Shown here one piece after another: positions 1 through 11,343 of a stretch of DNA of 64,000 nt. Each line of letters begins with the position of its first letter. Position 1 is the stretch's first letter. A program made the translations under genes and the position numbers. A model generated the notes under the pieces. That model was not told where the DNA came from. It worked only from the letters and a program-made list of their open reading frames with translations, and did no database searches. The DNA is taken from NCBI GenBank assembly GCA_020747065.1, contig JAGMVK010000010.1, positions 1 through 64,000 on the forward strand, written 5' to 3'. This DNA comes from Cadophora sp. MPI-SDFR-AT-0126 (taxonomy: Eukaryota > Ascomycota > Leotiomycetes > Helotiales > Ploettnerulaceae).

Positions 1-286
1 GGTACGAAAAACAAAAGGGGGGTGGCAATGGAATCACACAGTTCGTTTTAAGTTGATTCACTTTCCCAATCGGGATTAAGAGAAGCAAGGAGGCATTTTG
101 GTGGTACTCCATGGAGGACTGTACCGCGCAGCAAGAAACTCTGCACACCTGCAGAGCGACATTATGACTTCACAAGCAGTGACAAATTATTTAAGAACCT
201 CTAGAGCCACATTATTTATCCATGTCTCACTGGTTCTACATCTCTACTCAATCAGCCAATCATACCTCCGAAGGATCATCAGCATC

Positions 287-1165
287 ATGGCTTCAACCAC
301 CAAACCAAGGACGCTAAACGCCAATCTTGAAGACCTGGCAAAGATGATAGACCACAGTCTCTTGTACCCCACCATGACGGGAAATCAGCAAGAAATATGG
401 AGTAGCTACAGGTAAACATTCCAGATATGCAGTTCCAGCATTTTCGAGCTTTCGTGCTAATAACTCTACAGCCTGCGTGAAACCATATCACATCGTCTTG
501 GCCAAAACGTTTCTCAAGGACTCGTCCGTGCTCGTGTGCCCAGTCATTGGATTTCCTCATGGAAATTCACCGACCGAGATCAAAGTCTTTGAAGCCAAGT
601 GTGCCGCGGAATTAGGCAGCCAGGAAATCGGCATAGTTGTCTTGTCAATATAGAAAGGTTCTGTCTGGGGAATGGGGCTATGTCGAGGATGATATTTTGC
701 AGATCAACAAGGCTGTTATTGAGAACGAAGCAATCCTGAAGGTGATCTTCGAGAACGACTTCAAGTAGCAACTCCTCTCCCGGTTTCAAGCAGAGCAAGC
801 CTCATCGTTTCTCGGCTAGACTCCTCAGAGCAGCATATCATCAAGCTCTGCGACATTTGCAGCCAGGTTGGAGTAGTCTTTGTGAAGACAAGTACGGGGC
901 ACGGCTTTGTCAAGAAGCCAAAGGGAGACTACAACTACAAGGGGGCGACATATCCTCACTTGGAGCTCACGAGGAAGCATTCGAAGGAAATCGTGGAGAA
1001 TAAAGCTGCTAGGGGAGTCAGAACGCTGGATGACTTGTTACGAGTCCGGAGCCTCGGAGTGACTCGTGTTGGGGTACGGCGACAGCTGCAATTCTGGACG
1101 AAGCTGCGAAGAGAGGGATTGGGTTTGAGAGAAAGGACGTTTTTGTCACAGCGTTGGTCATATGA
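287..1165 (+). pseudogene. Decayed deoxyribose-phosphate aldolase (DeoC-like)
   Basis: Fragments in several frames read as a DeoC/DERA aldolase, the enzyme that splits 2-deoxyribose-5-phosphate. The start reads LAKMIDHSLLYPTMT, then VKPYHIVLAKTFLK, VCPVIGFPHGN, ILKVIFEND, FVKTSTGHGFVKK (the Schiff-base lysine region) and AAILDEAAKRGIGF. A plausible intron lies at 412-471 (gtaaac...ctacag). The frame breaks repeatedly: around 385-400, where several residues are also missing; near 640, where a 5-bp duplication and a 1-bp loss give an in-frame stop; at about 766, a TAG; and at about 1072, a missing base. These lesions cannot be explained by introns in matching phase. I infer a recent pseudogene because the residues between lesions are still well conserved. 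The alternative is an assembly with several errors in one spot. Confidence 0.8.
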
Positions 1166-1299
1166 CCATGTCCTTATGTTCAGTATAGTTTTTTTTTGCA
1201 TTCCCAGAGATTCTTCAAAGATATCCCAGTGGCTCTTCACAAGAATACTTGTCTTTTGTGTAGCCTCGATTTCATTTGCATTAGAACTTGCCTCCAACC

Positions 1300-3231
1300 T
1301 TAATGAGCAGCGATGAAGTCTGTGAAGTCAAAGATAGCTCTCTTATAGAACCTTTCTAGTGTCGTATGGTTGACGACTTGTACCCCATAACAGTCATCAT
1401 ACTCGCCCCATTCCCAATTGTTGACGAAGGACCAGCCAAGGAAGCCGATCACATTAATACCATCTTCGTGGATAGACTTTAAGACTTCATTAAGCATGGA
1501 CTGGTAGAAGATGGATTGAGTGATTTCCGATTGCTCTTGCTCCAAGGTCATTTCAGCTGCATTGTAGATTGCGAAACCGATTTCGGTGACCATGATTCCA
1601 TTCTTGGCGGGGTAGATTGAATCGAGGTACTTAAGTACAGTACGGAAGTGTTGATAAAATTGCTGGAAAGGTGATCAGTGCTAGAATGAATTACTGTGAT
1701 AGAGGGCATACTCACCCGGCCACCATTATTGCTCTTAGCTCCTACATCCCAGCCATCTCGAGCTTGCAAATTGACCGTACAATAAGGAAACACTGCATTT
1801 GAAGGGTCTTGGATACAGACCTCGACACCACCTGGTAGTGATGTTTCATAGCTTGTGGTATAGATATCAAATGCGAGGTAGTCACATGTTCCGTTGGCAA
1901 AGGCAAGCTCATCCACGGTGAAATTGGGTGCATGCGCTCCAAGAGTCGATGTTACAGAATCAGGAATTGGAAGACCGAGGAATAGTGGGTTTGCGAGGAA
2001 TCCAATTTCGAAGTCCATGCGTCGGTTGGCTGCAGCAATATCCAGTTCGTTTGTAGGGTCGAGGGGCAGCGAGAATCCCGCGCTGAATTCGAACTTCATG
2101 CTGAACTTGCCAGTGCCATTCAGGACTTCTCGATACCAGTGGACGACTTTTGCGTGTGCCATGACGATATTGTAGCCTGAAGCCCAATTTTTGAAGAGCG
2201 CAGCGTCTCCATTGGGTTCGTTAAAGGTAATCCAGGTACCCACCCGATCTGCATAGTGAGTGAGACAGATTTGGGCGTAGTTAACGAAGCTATCGATAAA
2301 ATCTGGATGATCCCAGCCTCTATTCATTTTTAAGTATTTGAGTATGTGTAGCTTCATGTTCGGATCGTAAGACTTACTGGAAAGAAGTGTTGGTAGCGAG
2401 GGTAATTGGCGTGTCAAAGTGTTGCAACGTCACGACAGGTATCATGCCATACTCCAGAACCGTGTTTATCACATCGTTGTAGTGATCTATTGCTTCTCGG
2501 TTTACTGGAGATCCGACAGTGCCAAATGGTAAAATCCTAGACCAAGAAATGGTAAATGCGTAAGATTTGACGCCAACTGCTGCAAGCCTTGCAATATCCT
2601 GCTTGTAGAGATAGTAGTTCAGGGTGGTGATATCCGGCTTGCCTCCTCCTTTTGCAGTCTCTTCACGAGAAAGCAGAATAAGTTCAGTGTAAGTGGGTCC
2701 CCTTCCTTCATTTTTAACGGCGCCCTCAATCTGGAGTGCCGCACCTGTAAAACCAGAGATGAAATCCACAGGGAATTTGTAGCTTGGAGTTTCTCTTTCT
2801 AGTGAGAGAGGAAGAGGTGTGGGCTTAGCTAGTTCAGATGTTGGGACTGGCGTTGGAAAGGCAGTGGTGGTGAAAGGTGGCGCAGTAATGTTGAAGCCAG
2901 CCCAGAGAGATGACCATGCAACGTTTCCATACTTGGCCGCAGAGTCGGTTGGTGAAGCGATGCTAGCCCAAGTTGTTGTCGATTGATTTTTGACGAGATG
3001 GGCAAGATTTCCGAATGGTGGTGCGTAAGTGGACGTGGGCAAGGGTTTTGGCAACGCCGTCGCATAAGACAACGTTGGATACAAGGGCCATGAAAACAAC
3101 GGGGCATGAGCTGTTGTTGGTCTAATCAAACTGCATAGGCTTTCTCAGCTAGAACAGTAGTAGTGCAAAGATGTAAAGACTTACCGAGCCACTAGCATGA
3201 CACCGAGCAAATGAGCTTCAATGAACTTCAT
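1300..3231 (-). CDS. Secreted GH1 family beta-glycosidase (beta-glucosidase-like)
   Basis: Four exons: 3231-3185, 3130-2378, 2319-1716 and 1662-1300, all in phase, giving 588 residues. The short first exon encodes a hydrophobic leader compatible with secretion. About 130 residues precede the catalytic domain, which is longer than in most GH1 enzymes. The GH1 core is clear: FISGFTGAALQIEGA, then KSYAFTISWSRILP, then TFNEP with the acid/base Glu near 301. The nucleophile region reads GIMVTEIGF, with Glu near 495 where the family normally has TENG; the Asn after the nucleophile is Ile here. The C-terminal part has GFLGWSFVNNWEWGEYDD. GH1 enzymes hydrolyse beta-linked glucosides and related sugars; the exact substrate cannot be read from sequence. 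It converges on the deoC relic. Confidence 0.88.
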
Positions 3232-3590
3232 TTTGATAGTGAAATGAGATCCCAGATATTAGATGAAATGTAGTTCACAGGTTGTTGGCACTTTGATATT
3301 TCATTGGCATCAGGACTGGACAAGTAATAACTTTTATAGAGATTCGTTGCTCTCGGGCCTTTTCACATTTCCAAATCTCTTGACCCCGCAATCTTCGAGT
3401 TCGGTATTTGTGGGTGTAGCCTTGGACATTGCCGGAATGGGGGTGCTTGCTCTGTATGTTTTTTGCCAGTCCATCAGATGAACTTCTCTATGTGAGTTAG
3501 ATTAGTACTGAGCTGTCCAGTCCCTTAGTCTGTTGTCAGTCAGCCCACCCCGGATTCCGCGACAGCCACCTCTACTCGCGCCCTCTAGGG

Positions 3591-3650
3591 CCATCCGGCA
3601 TATCATCCGGCATGTCGTCCGGCATGTCATGCGGCTTGTCATCCATCATC
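3591..3650. repeat. Short tandem repeat, unit about 12 bp
   Basis: Imperfect tandem copies of CATCCGGCATGT occur head to tail, about four to five units, and fade into CATC repeats. No coding context. Confidence 0.75.
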
Positions 3651-4324
3651 CTCATCCTTTCTTTCAACATCCATCCGTCACACAACTCACCCCGATGCCT
3701 TGACCAGACAGTTTTCGTACTGTATTAGTAACAATAAAGGCAAGCGCTTCACCTGCGGCGCAAATAGTAGCAGCTGTATTCCGCCTATCTTGCTGCCAGA
3801 GGCGGTGTCCAAAGGCGCGTCCCCACAAGTCGCCCATATCAAGACTACTCATCGGTCGGTGGGCCAGTCCCAGAACGGGCACGAACGGCTCCATGCAGAC
3901 GTGGTCGCTGGTGAGCGATGCAACGGATCAGTATAGTACTATTGGAGCGATAGACTAAACTTGATGGTATGTCACAGCCTGACTTGGTGAAAGGGTGAAA
4001 GATCTCGGATTTGGAAAGAAAAGGGCCGTGTGCGGTCAATCATTCCAGCATAGCTCCGTCGACGTGCTGCTAATCGGCTGCCGCCCGGGGCAAACTAACT
4101 TTATTGGCGCCAAATAGCCGTTGGGCAGCTTTTGCTAGCCTGGAGGCTGATTAACCTTGTCCTTCTCGGTGTATGTTTGTACCCACGATTGCCATGTGCT
4201 TTGTTCCTCTGATATGATCTGCAGGTCGTGGACGGAGGTGTGGTCTGCTTACGAGTATTCTAGAGCTGTATTAGAAGTCTGAGAGAGTATAGTCTGTCTT
4301 GGTGAGGGTAGCGTCGTTTTGTGC

Positions 4325-4396
4325 AGTCTAGTCTAGAGTATGCTATGTGAAGTCTAGAGTTTGAAGTCTAGAGTCTGGAGTCTGAGGTCTCGTCTA
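4325..4396. repeat. Degenerate AGTCTAGAGT repeats
   Basis: AGTCTAGAGT and close variants recur several times (AGTCTAGTCTAGAG, AAGTCTAGAGTTTGAAG, GTCTAGAGTCTGGAG). The region is non-coding. Confidence 0.6.
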
Positions 4397-4756
4397 CCTA
4401 GAATATAGTTTGTGATGCACTTGCAGTCGTGAGTGTACGAGTATAGTGTGGTGTAGTGTCTTGTAGTATAGCTTTGATTGTGACATGTATAATACACGAT
4501 GCTGTACTATTGAACCGTAGCGCTTTGATTAGTTTCACAGCCACGAAACAGGAAACGCTTTCGGTGCTGGCGAAAGTAAGATCAAGGCGAGCAAGGGATA
4601 GTTGTCGAACAAGGTAGAGCAGAACAAGGTCGAGCAGAGTAACGTTGGGTGAAGTAAAATGATCAAGTATGTCGAAGATGCCGAGTATGATGCGCAGAGC
4701 ACGAGCACAAACGAGCAAGTAGTTGAAGCTATACAGTTAGTATACCGTATACAAAA

Positions 4757-4790
4757 ATGCAAACCCATCATCATCATCATCATCCAGCAG
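4757..4790. repeat. ATC trinucleotide microsatellite
   Basis: A short run of CAT/ATC triplets (CCCATCATCATCATCATCAT). Read on the plus strand it gives a spurious poly-His open frame, so it is not evidence for a gene. Confidence 0.7.
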
Positions 4791-5860
4791 TCACAATGAG
4801 GTGTACAGTACATACCGGTCCTGGCGCCCGGGGCATTATTGCAGACAGCATCTTGCATACCATAGCAAGGCATCGCTTAGTTGCCCTAACCCCCCAGACC
4901 CCCAGTCGCAGCCCCATCTGTATCCCCCATCATCGTCATCTCATATCCCATCCTCCACCCCAGCCCTAGAGAGCCTAGTCTGTTCGGAGTGCGGGGTCAA
5001 GAGGTGGTGCAGCAGCTAGCAAGCAAGCAACCAGTGCATTGCAGCTCCAAACATAAGACGGCCCGAATATAAGGAAGCCGGCCACCCTTGCAACAGAGCA
5101 TTACACTTCAGCTAGTGGCAGATAGATGGCAGATAGCACGGTAGATTTGGCCATAGACAGATATATGTCGAGCAGCGCGGATAGAGCTTTAACATTAGTT
5201 TTTAGTGCTGGGCTATTGTTTCTTGTTTAGTAGTGGAGTATAACCTTGGCCTACTACTAGAATAAGGGTTTTGTCGGTTGTAACATAACCCAGAGATTAT
5301 AGCACCTTCATACGCAAGGGATATATTAGAATACGATAAGTTATATAGTAGAAAATATTTTATCATTTATCTTGAATATTGTTTTATTAGTGAATCTAAA
5401 ATAAAACCTCTCTTAAACTTCTTTCTTACGTGTCTTTAGCTTTTTATAGATTCTACCCTCTATATAAGAGCTCTTTTACAATTTAGAAGAGCGTAGGCCC
5501 TTAGTAACTTCGTACGACTCTAGCGCGTATAGACTTATATTTAAAAAGATTATATTTTAAAAAGATTAGGTTATAGATATAGTTATTTCTTAATTTTAAT
5601 TCACGTCTTATAATATTAAGAGAGTTATTATAATTACGATTAAATTATATATATCTTAGTTCTAAGACTTAATAGTATACTATACAAAAAAGCTAAGACA
5701 AAGGATTTTCTAGAGTAATCACAAGACAAAGAGATCACGTAATAGAGTCTTACTTAGTAGAAGTCCTAAAGATAAAGTTAAACTCTATACTTAAGAACTT
5801 TTTAGTAAGTATAGATATTTTATATAAGCAATAGTATTTTCTACTCTAGATAGAAGTCTT

Positions 5861-6000
5861 ATACTTAACTTAAATATAGTATCTTTATACTATACTTAGT
5901 AACTTGTAATAGTTATTAGTTCTAATTAGTAATAGCGTCTTTATCTACTAATTTACTAATCTTCGTACTCTTAAATAATACTAGTTCGATTATACGTTAT
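5861..6000 (+). repeat. Diverged direct repeat, copy A (more mutated)
   Basis: Matches 6570-6712 in the same orientation, beginning with TACTTAACTTAAATATAGTA in both. Where copy B keeps runs of C (GCGCCCCTATC, AACCCCACTAA, CAGCCCGACCGTACG), this copy has T at most of those positions (GCGTCTTTATC, AATTTACTAA, TAGTTCGATTATACG). CTCGAGCAATAC in copy B is CTTAAATAATAC here, so G-to-A change is present too. Confidence 0.8.
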
Positions 6001-6059
6001 AAGAGTATACTAAAAGAAAGAATAATAATTAAAGAAAATAATATTCTATTATACTTAAG

Positions 6060-6165
6060 AAATATTATAATTAATAATAATTAATTAAATTAAATCTTAT
6101 TACTTATTAAGTAATTTTTTAATTAGTCTTTTAAAGCTCTAGTACAACTTACTTAATAAGTAAAA
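6060..6165 (+). repeat. Left arm of an inverted repeat
   Basis: Its reverse complement aligns to 7768-7876 through TACTAGAGCT, AGACTAATTAA and ACTTAATTTAATTAATAA-like blocks with scattered transitions. The arms lie about 1.6 kb apart and may mark two opposed copies of one element, or the ends of one. Confidence 0.7.
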
Positions 6166-6235
6166 AAAAGAGTATATATATATATAATAGTTAAAGAAAA
6201 AGAAAATAAGTAGTAGTCTAGTATTACGAATACTT

Positions 6236-6330
6236 CTAAGAGGCCGCGAGGCCCTGGAAGGAGAGATCCTGCGAGTAAGCGCACTTCTAAGAACTAGGCA
6301 GCTCTTAGGAGCGCGACTCTCTAAAGCCTA
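6236..6330. other. GC-richer relic inside the AT island
   Basis: About 95 bp with GAGGCCGCGAGGCCCTGGAAG and GCGAGTAAGCGCACTTC stand out sharply from the AT-only surroundings. It is too short to identify and may be a segment that escaped RIP or a piece of unrelated DNA. Confidence 0.5.
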
Positions 6331-6569
6331 AGAGCTTTTAGGAAATATAAGTTACTTAGTTAAGGTTTATAATAGTATTTTAGAATACAGCGATTTAGCT
6401 ATAGGTTTCTACAGCTAAAGTTATATAATAAATCTCTAAATCCTTAAATCCCTTACTTATAAAAGAGATCTAAGAATTTAAGGATCTAAAACTTTAGAAG
6501 ATTTAAAAGATCCTAATACTACAGGAATTCTATATAATTAGATAATATTTCTTATTATAAATAAAAGCC

Positions 6570-6712
6570 TTGTACTTAACTTAAATATAGTATTATTATA
6601 TATACTTAATAATTTATAAACGAGAATTAGTTTAATTAGTAATAGCGCCCCTATCTACTAACCCCACTAACTCTTCGTACTCTCGAGCAATACCAGCCCG
6701 ACCGTACGTTAT
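6570..6712 (+). repeat. Diverged direct repeat, copy B (less mutated)
   Basis: Partner of 5861-6000. It retains cytosines that are thymines in copy A, so it is nearer the ancestral sequence of the element. Confidence 0.8.
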
Positions 6713-7767
6713 ATCTAGTAAGAAATACTTAAAAAAACATTAATTAATTTCCCTAAGTAAGTACTACGCTTTTATCTTTTTAAAATATTAAAGTCTTTAT
6801 ATATTAAAATAAGTAAATTTATTTTTTATTTTTTAGTTAATTTTATAACTTAATAATAGAGTACTATAATAGATAGATCGCGTAGTTATATATATCGCAA
6901 ATCACAAGACTTAAGAGTTATAAGACTAGATAACTAGATATAACGTTATAATAGAACTAGCGACTATATCTTCTATACTTAAGCTTAAGACTTCTTCTAA
7001 ACCTCTTTTTCTCTTATAATAGTTTAATATTTACTCGATATAAATATAAAGATAATAATTAATCTCTAATAATTAAGAAGTAGATATATTATATAGATAG
7101 TAGAATACTCTCTTACTATAATACTTAAGAGCGAGCTTTTTAAGAAAAGAATATATATAGTAGAGATTAATCTTAGTAAACTTTTATTATTTAACTTATA
7201 TATTCTATATTATACTTAAGCTAAGATCTTCTTTTAAAAATCTTAAGAAGATTAATAGTACTTTTTTTTTTAATAAGATTTATACTTTTCTCTTTAATTA
7301 ATAATTTTACTCTTTAAATATATAATATCTTTTAATTTTATTTATCTATTATTTCTTAAATCTTATATCTTATATATTATATATTTACTATTCTTTTATT
7401 ATATAAAAAATTAGAATTCTCTTTTCTATAATACTTAATAACTATCTATAACTATTTATATAATATATCTACTTCTTAATTATTAGAGATTATCGTAGTC
7501 TTTTATATTTATACTAAGTAAACATCGAACTATTATATACTTAAAAGATTATAAAATAAAACTTAGTTATTTTTATATATAAAAATCTTAGTACTTATAA
7601 AGAAAGAAAAAAGAAAAGAAGTAATATATATAAGAAAGTTAGTTAGATATTTCTTATAAACTTCTTACTAGACTTCTTCTTATTTATATTTTTTTTAATA
7701 ATTCTATATATATATACTCTCTTTTCTTTTTAATCCTAACTCTCTTTTCTTTTTTCTTTCTTTTATA

Positions 7768-7876
7768 TACTAAGTAAATAAGCTATACTAGAGCTCTAAG
7801 AGACTAATTAAGAGATTACTTACTTAATAAGTAGTAAGACTTAATTTAATTAATAATAATTAGTTCTAATATTATA
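7768..7876 (-). repeat. Right arm of an inverted repeat
   Basis: Inverted partner of 6060-6165. This arm is less AT-converted (GAGCTCTAAGAGACTAATTA versus the A-rich equivalent in the left arm). Confidence 0.7.
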
Positions 7877-7994
7877 AAGAAGTAAAGTAGTACTATTAAA
7901 TACATAGTAAATAGAGAAATAATCCGCGCGCAGATTAATTAGGTAATAGAAGTAAGAGAAAGAAGATAATAATTACTAGTCTAGCGATACTAAC

Positions 7995-8060
7995 TTATTT
8001 ATCTACGATTAAAATAAAAAAATAAAAACTCTTATAGTAGGCTTTCAACTCTACTATAAT
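7995..8060 (+). repeat. Direct repeat copy 1
   Basis: TTTATCTACGATTAAAATA, then AATAAAAACTCTTATAGTAG, is repeated at 8319-8385 with several G/C-to-A/T changes. Confidence 0.65.
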
Positions 8061-8318
8061 ATTTATCTCTCTATTTCTATAGTATACTCTTCTAAGATAT
8101 ATTAGTCTTAGCTAGAAAAAAGTATTATTTAATATTATAAGATAGATAACTAGAGTAAAGAGAAGAGAAATAGAGCTATACTTATAATCTAGATCTTTTA
8201 GAATATAATCTTTTTAAATATAAGTCTATATATATAAAGAGAGTATAAATCGATTATAGACTTACGCTTCTCTTTTAGACTATAAAAGAGCAATTCTATA
8301 AGTAGTAGTAATATAGAT

Positions 8319-8385
8319 CTATTTACTTATAACTAAAATAAAAAAAATAAAAACTCTTATAATAGATATTTAGCTTTATTATACT
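8319..8385 (+). repeat. Direct repeat copy 2
   Basis: Second, more AT-converted copy of 7995-8060 (TTTACTTATAACTAAAATA, then AAAAACTCTTATAATAG). Confidence 0.65.
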
Positions 8386-8462
8386 ATATTAATAAATTCT
8401 TAATTATTAAATTCTTAATTATTAAATTCTTATAAATTAAATTACTAATTATTAAACTCTTA

Positions 8463-8635
8463 AAAATTAAATTATTAAATTATTAAATTATTAAATTATT
8501 AAATTATTAAATTATTAAATTATTAAATTATTAAATTATTAATTATTAAATTATTAATTATTAAATTATTAAATTATTAAATTATTAAATTATTAAATTA
8601 GTAAATTATTATTAAATTATTAAATTATTAATTAT
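8463..8635. repeat. AT minisatellite (TAAATTAT units)
   Basis: A long run of TAAATTAT units with minor length variants; nearly pure A/T. Confidence 0.9.
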
Positions 8636-9520
8636 TACTTATTAAATTTTAAAAAAAATAAAATTCTAAAATTTTAAATTCTTAATTATTAAACTTTAAA
8701 AACTAAATCTTAAAAGATTAAATCCTAAATTTTTAAATTTAAAATTATTAACTTTAAATCTTTATATTCTAAATATTAAATTTTAAAAAATTAAATCCTA
8801 AAATATTAATTTCTATAATATTAATTTCTATAATATTAATTTCTAAACTATTAAATCTTAAAAAATTAAATTCTAAAATATTTAATTATTTTAAATAATA
8901 ATAAAATCTTATAATAAAATCTTATAATAAAATCAAATATAATAAATATAATTCTTTTTATAAATTATCTCTCTCTTTTTATATTTTCTTTATAAAAATT
9001 CTTTTTTACAAATATTAAAAATTAAACTAAAAATATAGTATATTAGATTAATAAATACTTATCTTAATAATTATAAAAACTAGATTAATTAAGCTAATTA
9101 TCTTCTATTTCTTTACTAAAAGTCTAATATCTTTTTCTACTTTAAGATTATAATACTTATAACTAATAGAAGTAAGTATATCTTTAATCTTTAATCTTTA
9201 GCTTTAATCTATAAGCTTATATATTCTCTTAGTATTATATATCTAGAATTTTACTTAAAGAATATAATACTAGATAAATTACTAGAAATTAAACTAAAAT
9301 TCGAGAGCTATTATAATAATAGTAAATATATACTTATAAGCTTTATTAATATTAACTTTCAAAATCTAACTTTTATAGTAAATAATATTATAGACTATAA
9401 ACTAATCTCTAACTTTATTAGAGACTTCTTTATAAAAAATAAAAAATTTATAGATAAGATAAATCTTAAGTATTATATTAAAAGCTCTTATTAACTAGAG
9501 TAATAGACACTATTGACTTG

Positions 9521-11343
9521 GATTTTAGTAATAGTAATACTACACTTCCAGATCTTTATCCGATGGTAGGAATAAAGCAAAGAGAAACGCGCATTCAGGC
9601 AAACTTCGAATAGCAGGAATTTGTTTATGATATACGTAACACCGTACGAGATCAGCATTTTGTTGTATCGGTCAGAACCCGGAGAGCATTTGATTTGTCA
9701 GACTTCGATGATGAATCGAACTAGACTTGGCTACCAGCCATCGTTGGAACTCCAGTTAATCCAGCCATCATCTCCGCTAAAATTGCTTATAAGCCAGCAG
9801 TTGAAAAAGGCAAGGGTCCTACAACTGGCACGGCAGGGTATGGTGAAGATATTAGTAGTAAAGCCAAGAAGAGGTATACTGTCAATGTTTGAAGTACCGT
9901 CTAGATGGTTCTGGTTCACTATTTCTCAGAATCACGGCTATCCTCAGCATGAAGTACCTAAGATGCTGCAGCGGTGGGAATTCTAGGAATTTTCCAATAT
10001 GAACCATCTGCAAGTACTCCTTTGAAGACAGTTGACCCATTTATCGCTTGATGGCACCAGTCGGCCCTGAACGACCGCATTAGCTTCATCTAAGCTGTGT
10101 AGTTCGAAAATGTTATGCGGTGGTCTGAGTATGGAAGCCAGCCGTCGTCCTTGATCGATTGTAATCTTTTCGATTCTTTTTACTTGATAGTCGTCTGAAG
10201 TCAAGTTGTCTGGTTTCATTCTCATCCGAAGTGTTTCGCGCGGCTTGTCAAGTTCCAGTTTGAAACTTGCACATGATATGATATTTCTTGGCGGCCTAGG
10301 AGAGGAATCACATCCTCGCCTCACCTCAAACGTGCCTTGCTCTGATTTGGAAATTGTGGATTCACCCAGGCTTTTTTGAGACTTGCGGTTCGCTTGGCAC
10401 TTAGTGGAAGAGGAATCTCTTCCCCACATCAGGTTGGGTAGCCCAAATGCTCTCGTTTAATGATGCCTAATTTTAAGCTTATTATCAACTATGCATAATC
10501 GTACATGTGAAGAACCAGGATACCTAACTTACCAGATATGAAAGCGGCTCGATATTTATCGAGACAAAGACATGAGGCTAAGTGGCTTTAATATTCATTC
10601 TTACGGATCCTCACAGCCCAACAGTGTCCCGCGTCACATTCCCATTCGTTACTGGAAGCGTTGCCTCGCCTCGGCAGTTCGGTCCTAATGAATATCAGGA
10701 GAGAAGCTTCGAGCCAAGGCTCTGGGAACCCCCAGCGTGACGCGTACAAACCGCTGCCAAACATCAGACTGAAGCCAAGCATCTAGTGCGGCCACAACGG
10801 GAGCTTGGCCAGAACAACAATATCTTAGCTGTACTGGAGCGTTTGACCTACCGCCTCCCATACCTATCACAGCCCATCTCAAGCTATCTCAAACTGCCTG
10901 GGGCTTGGACCGTTGATTATTCTGGGTGGACAGACAGCCCATCAAGGCGGGGAAGTGGAGATTTTCCGAAGTACGACAACCAGGTTAGGGACTAGACGAT
11001 GTGCACGGAAAATCTGGTGGGCACGGCCTTGTTTGTAGAGGAATGAAGTGATCGATCCCCAGTGTGAGCCCAAGCACGCCACGTCCCCCTATTCGCTGGC
11101 GGGTACAATCGAGATCTTGTTTTTCTAAATTTTCTCCTCTTCTCCTTTTCGTTCAGCAGCTCTCTTGTCATTTGATTCTCGGGCGCGAATCTATTCTTTT
11201 ACAGGACCAATACATTGCATTCTGGCGCTGGCGCTTATTCATACTACTTTGCTTCATTCATACTCCATTTTTCGTTGTCTTCATTTACCTCATAATCTAT
11301 TATGCTGCTGTAAAGACACCCGCGGACACAGTACATCGCCGAT
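9521..11343. other. Region right of the AT island, no confident gene
   Basis: Base composition returns to normal. One open frame on the minus strand (9983-10429) is listed separately as a weak candidate. A plus frame at 9621-9986 has no recognisable motif. The last 250 bp before 11344 are pyrimidine-rich, as expected for a promoter and 5' leader of the large gene that follows. Confidence 0.5.
9983..10429 (-). CDS. Unrecognised 148-residue reading frame
   Basis: An ATG-initiated frame (MWGRDSSSTK...) with balanced amino-acid composition but no motif, signal peptide or membrane segment that I recognise. It lies beside the RIP island in a gene-poor stretch. It could be a chance frame or the relic of a larger gene. 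Confidence 0.25.
   Translation of the reverse strand: MWGRDSSSTKCQANRKSQKSLGESTISKSEQGTFEVRRGCDSSPRPPRNIISCASFKLELDKPRETLRMRMKPDNLTSDDYQVKRIEKITIDQGRRLASILRPPHNIFELHSLDEANAVVQGRLVPSSDKWVNCLQRSTCRWFILENS

Larger units (their letters stand above)
3232..5199. other. Intergenic stretch without a recognisable gene
   Basis: No reading frame here has splice-compatible, family-like coding content. The stretch holds low-complexity repeats (3591-3650, 4325-4396, 4757-4790) and probably the upstream region of the GH1 gene. It passes gradually into the AT-rich island on its right. Confidence 0.6.
5200..9520. repeat. AT-rich, RIP-degraded repeat island
   Basis: About 4.3 kb composed almost wholly of A and T, very rich in TA dinucleotides (TATA, TTAA, CTTAAG, TAGTA), with no open reading frame of useful length on either strand. 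Flanking DNA has ordinary composition. Inside are at least one pair of direct repeats, an inverted pair, a second direct pair and an AT minisatellite. The repeat copies differ mainly by C-to-T and G-to-A changes. That is the expected result of RIP acting on duplicated transposon DNA. No transposase or reverse-transcriptase motif survives, so the element class cannot be given. Confidence 0.85.

Noticed and set aside
287..1165. deoC lesions as introns
   Set aside because: Only the 412-471 gap has proper splice signals. An apparent intron near 765-830 leaves the wrong phase, and two other shifts are single-base changes.
4757..4969. Plus-strand frame with a poly-His start
   Set aside because: It is created by an ATC microsatellite; nothing protein-like follows.
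8463..8635. CRISPR-like array in the AT minisatellite
   Set aside because: Units are contiguous AT words without unique spacers, in a eukaryotic RIP-type region.
5200..9520. AT island as a centromere or mitochondrial insertion
   Set aside because: No mitochondrial gene fragment is seen, and 4.3 kb with RIP-diverged repeats is explained by degraded transposons. Centromere identity would need chromatin data.
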